Shown: in pieces, positions 63,979 through 64,000 of the stretch
Layout of the letters: each line of letters opens with the position of its first letter
Position numbering within the stretch: the stretch's first letter is position 1
Source: Sphingobium sp.
GTDB taxonomy: Bacteria; Pseudomonadota; Alphaproteobacteria; Sphingomonadales; Sphingomonadaceae
Direction: 5' to 3'
Length of the DNA: 64,000 nucleotides
Assembly: GCA_009360885.1 (NCBI GenBank)
Contig: SPEL01000004.1
Location: 248,001 to 312,000 of the forward strand
Program-made: the position numbers and the translations under genes
Notes under the pieces: model-generated
Told to the model about the DNA's origin: nothing
What the model saw: only the letters and a program-made list of their open reading frames with translations
Databases searched by the model: none

Positions 63979-64000
63979 GTAATAGCGACTATGTAATTAG

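Noticed and set aside
1-64000. tRNA, rRNA, CRISPR arrays, transposases, prophage genes
   Set aside because: No T-loop-like tRNA pattern, rRNA core, regularly spaced repeats or transposase/integrase motifs were seen in the intergenic DNA or translations; a covariance-model scan would be needed to exclude a missed tRNA.

Overview
The window looks like a chromosome segment of an alphaproteobacterium, most likely a sphingomonad (order Sphingomonadales). The signs are a TonB-dependent receptor beside a bacterial P450 and ferredoxin, small families typical of the group (DUF4169, DUF6489, DUF1491), two-domain PilZ and PutA/Lrp arrangements, and above all the gene order hemE - origin - ppsR - maf - aroE - coaE - dnaQ, which matches the Caulobacter-type origin. 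Species cannot be fixed from the sequence alone.

Layout. (1) 0-13.7 kb is a catabolic island for proline- and hydroxyproline-containing peptides: an M24 X-Pro-type peptidase, an FAD D-amino-acid/hydroxyproline dehydrogenase, a DapA-family deaminase, a hydroxyproline epimerase, an APC amino-acid permease, a secreted S9 (DPP IV-type) peptidase, a GntR/FCD regulator, bifunctional PutA and a divergent Lrp/AsnC regulator. (2) 13.7-17.1 kb encodes a CbrA-like sensor kinase with an SSS transporter-like sensor. (3) 17.2-25.1 kb is an accessory catabolic cluster: dihydroxyacetone kinase, MFS transporter, P450, MarR regulator, TonB receptor and 2Fe-2S ferredoxin. Two nearly identical 18-bp elements lie in opposite orientation beside the two promoters. 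(4) 25.2-26.9 kb holds a DUF4169 gene, an AT-rich glycosyltransferase-like gene and a decayed second DUF4169 copy, which looks like the scar of an insertion or duplication. (5) 26.9-46.9 kb is mixed housekeeping: a tightly overlapped operon (HerA-like ATPase, 93-residue unknown, LMW phosphatase, YjbQ, YbaK, cupin), then hisC, PilZ, prfC, an orphan FlgC-like rod protein, rpmI-rplT-pheS-pheT, a PfkB kinase, hisN, prs, nadE and gltX. (6) 47.1-56.9 kb is the left flank of the origin, all on the minus strand: hemE-hemJ, rho, terC, DUF6489, mnmE, mnmG-rsmG-parA-parB. (7) 56.87-57.16 kb is the predicted chromosomal origin, with three exact DnaA boxes. (8) 57.2-63.9 kb is the right flank, all on the plus strand: ppsR, maf, aroE, coaE, dnaQ, hpf, ptsN, a hotdog thioesterase, DUF1491 and a SleB-type hydrolase.

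How it fits together. Three perfect parS palindromes (42127, 49493, 51490) lie near parAB and the origin, so the right half is the origin/segregation domain, with transcription running away from the origin on both sides. The left half is accessory metabolism under local regulators. No rRNA, tRNA, CRISPR array, insertion sequence or prophage was recognised. The most novel-looking part is the P450-DhaKL-MFS-MarR-TonB-ferredoxin cluster, whose substrate is unknown.
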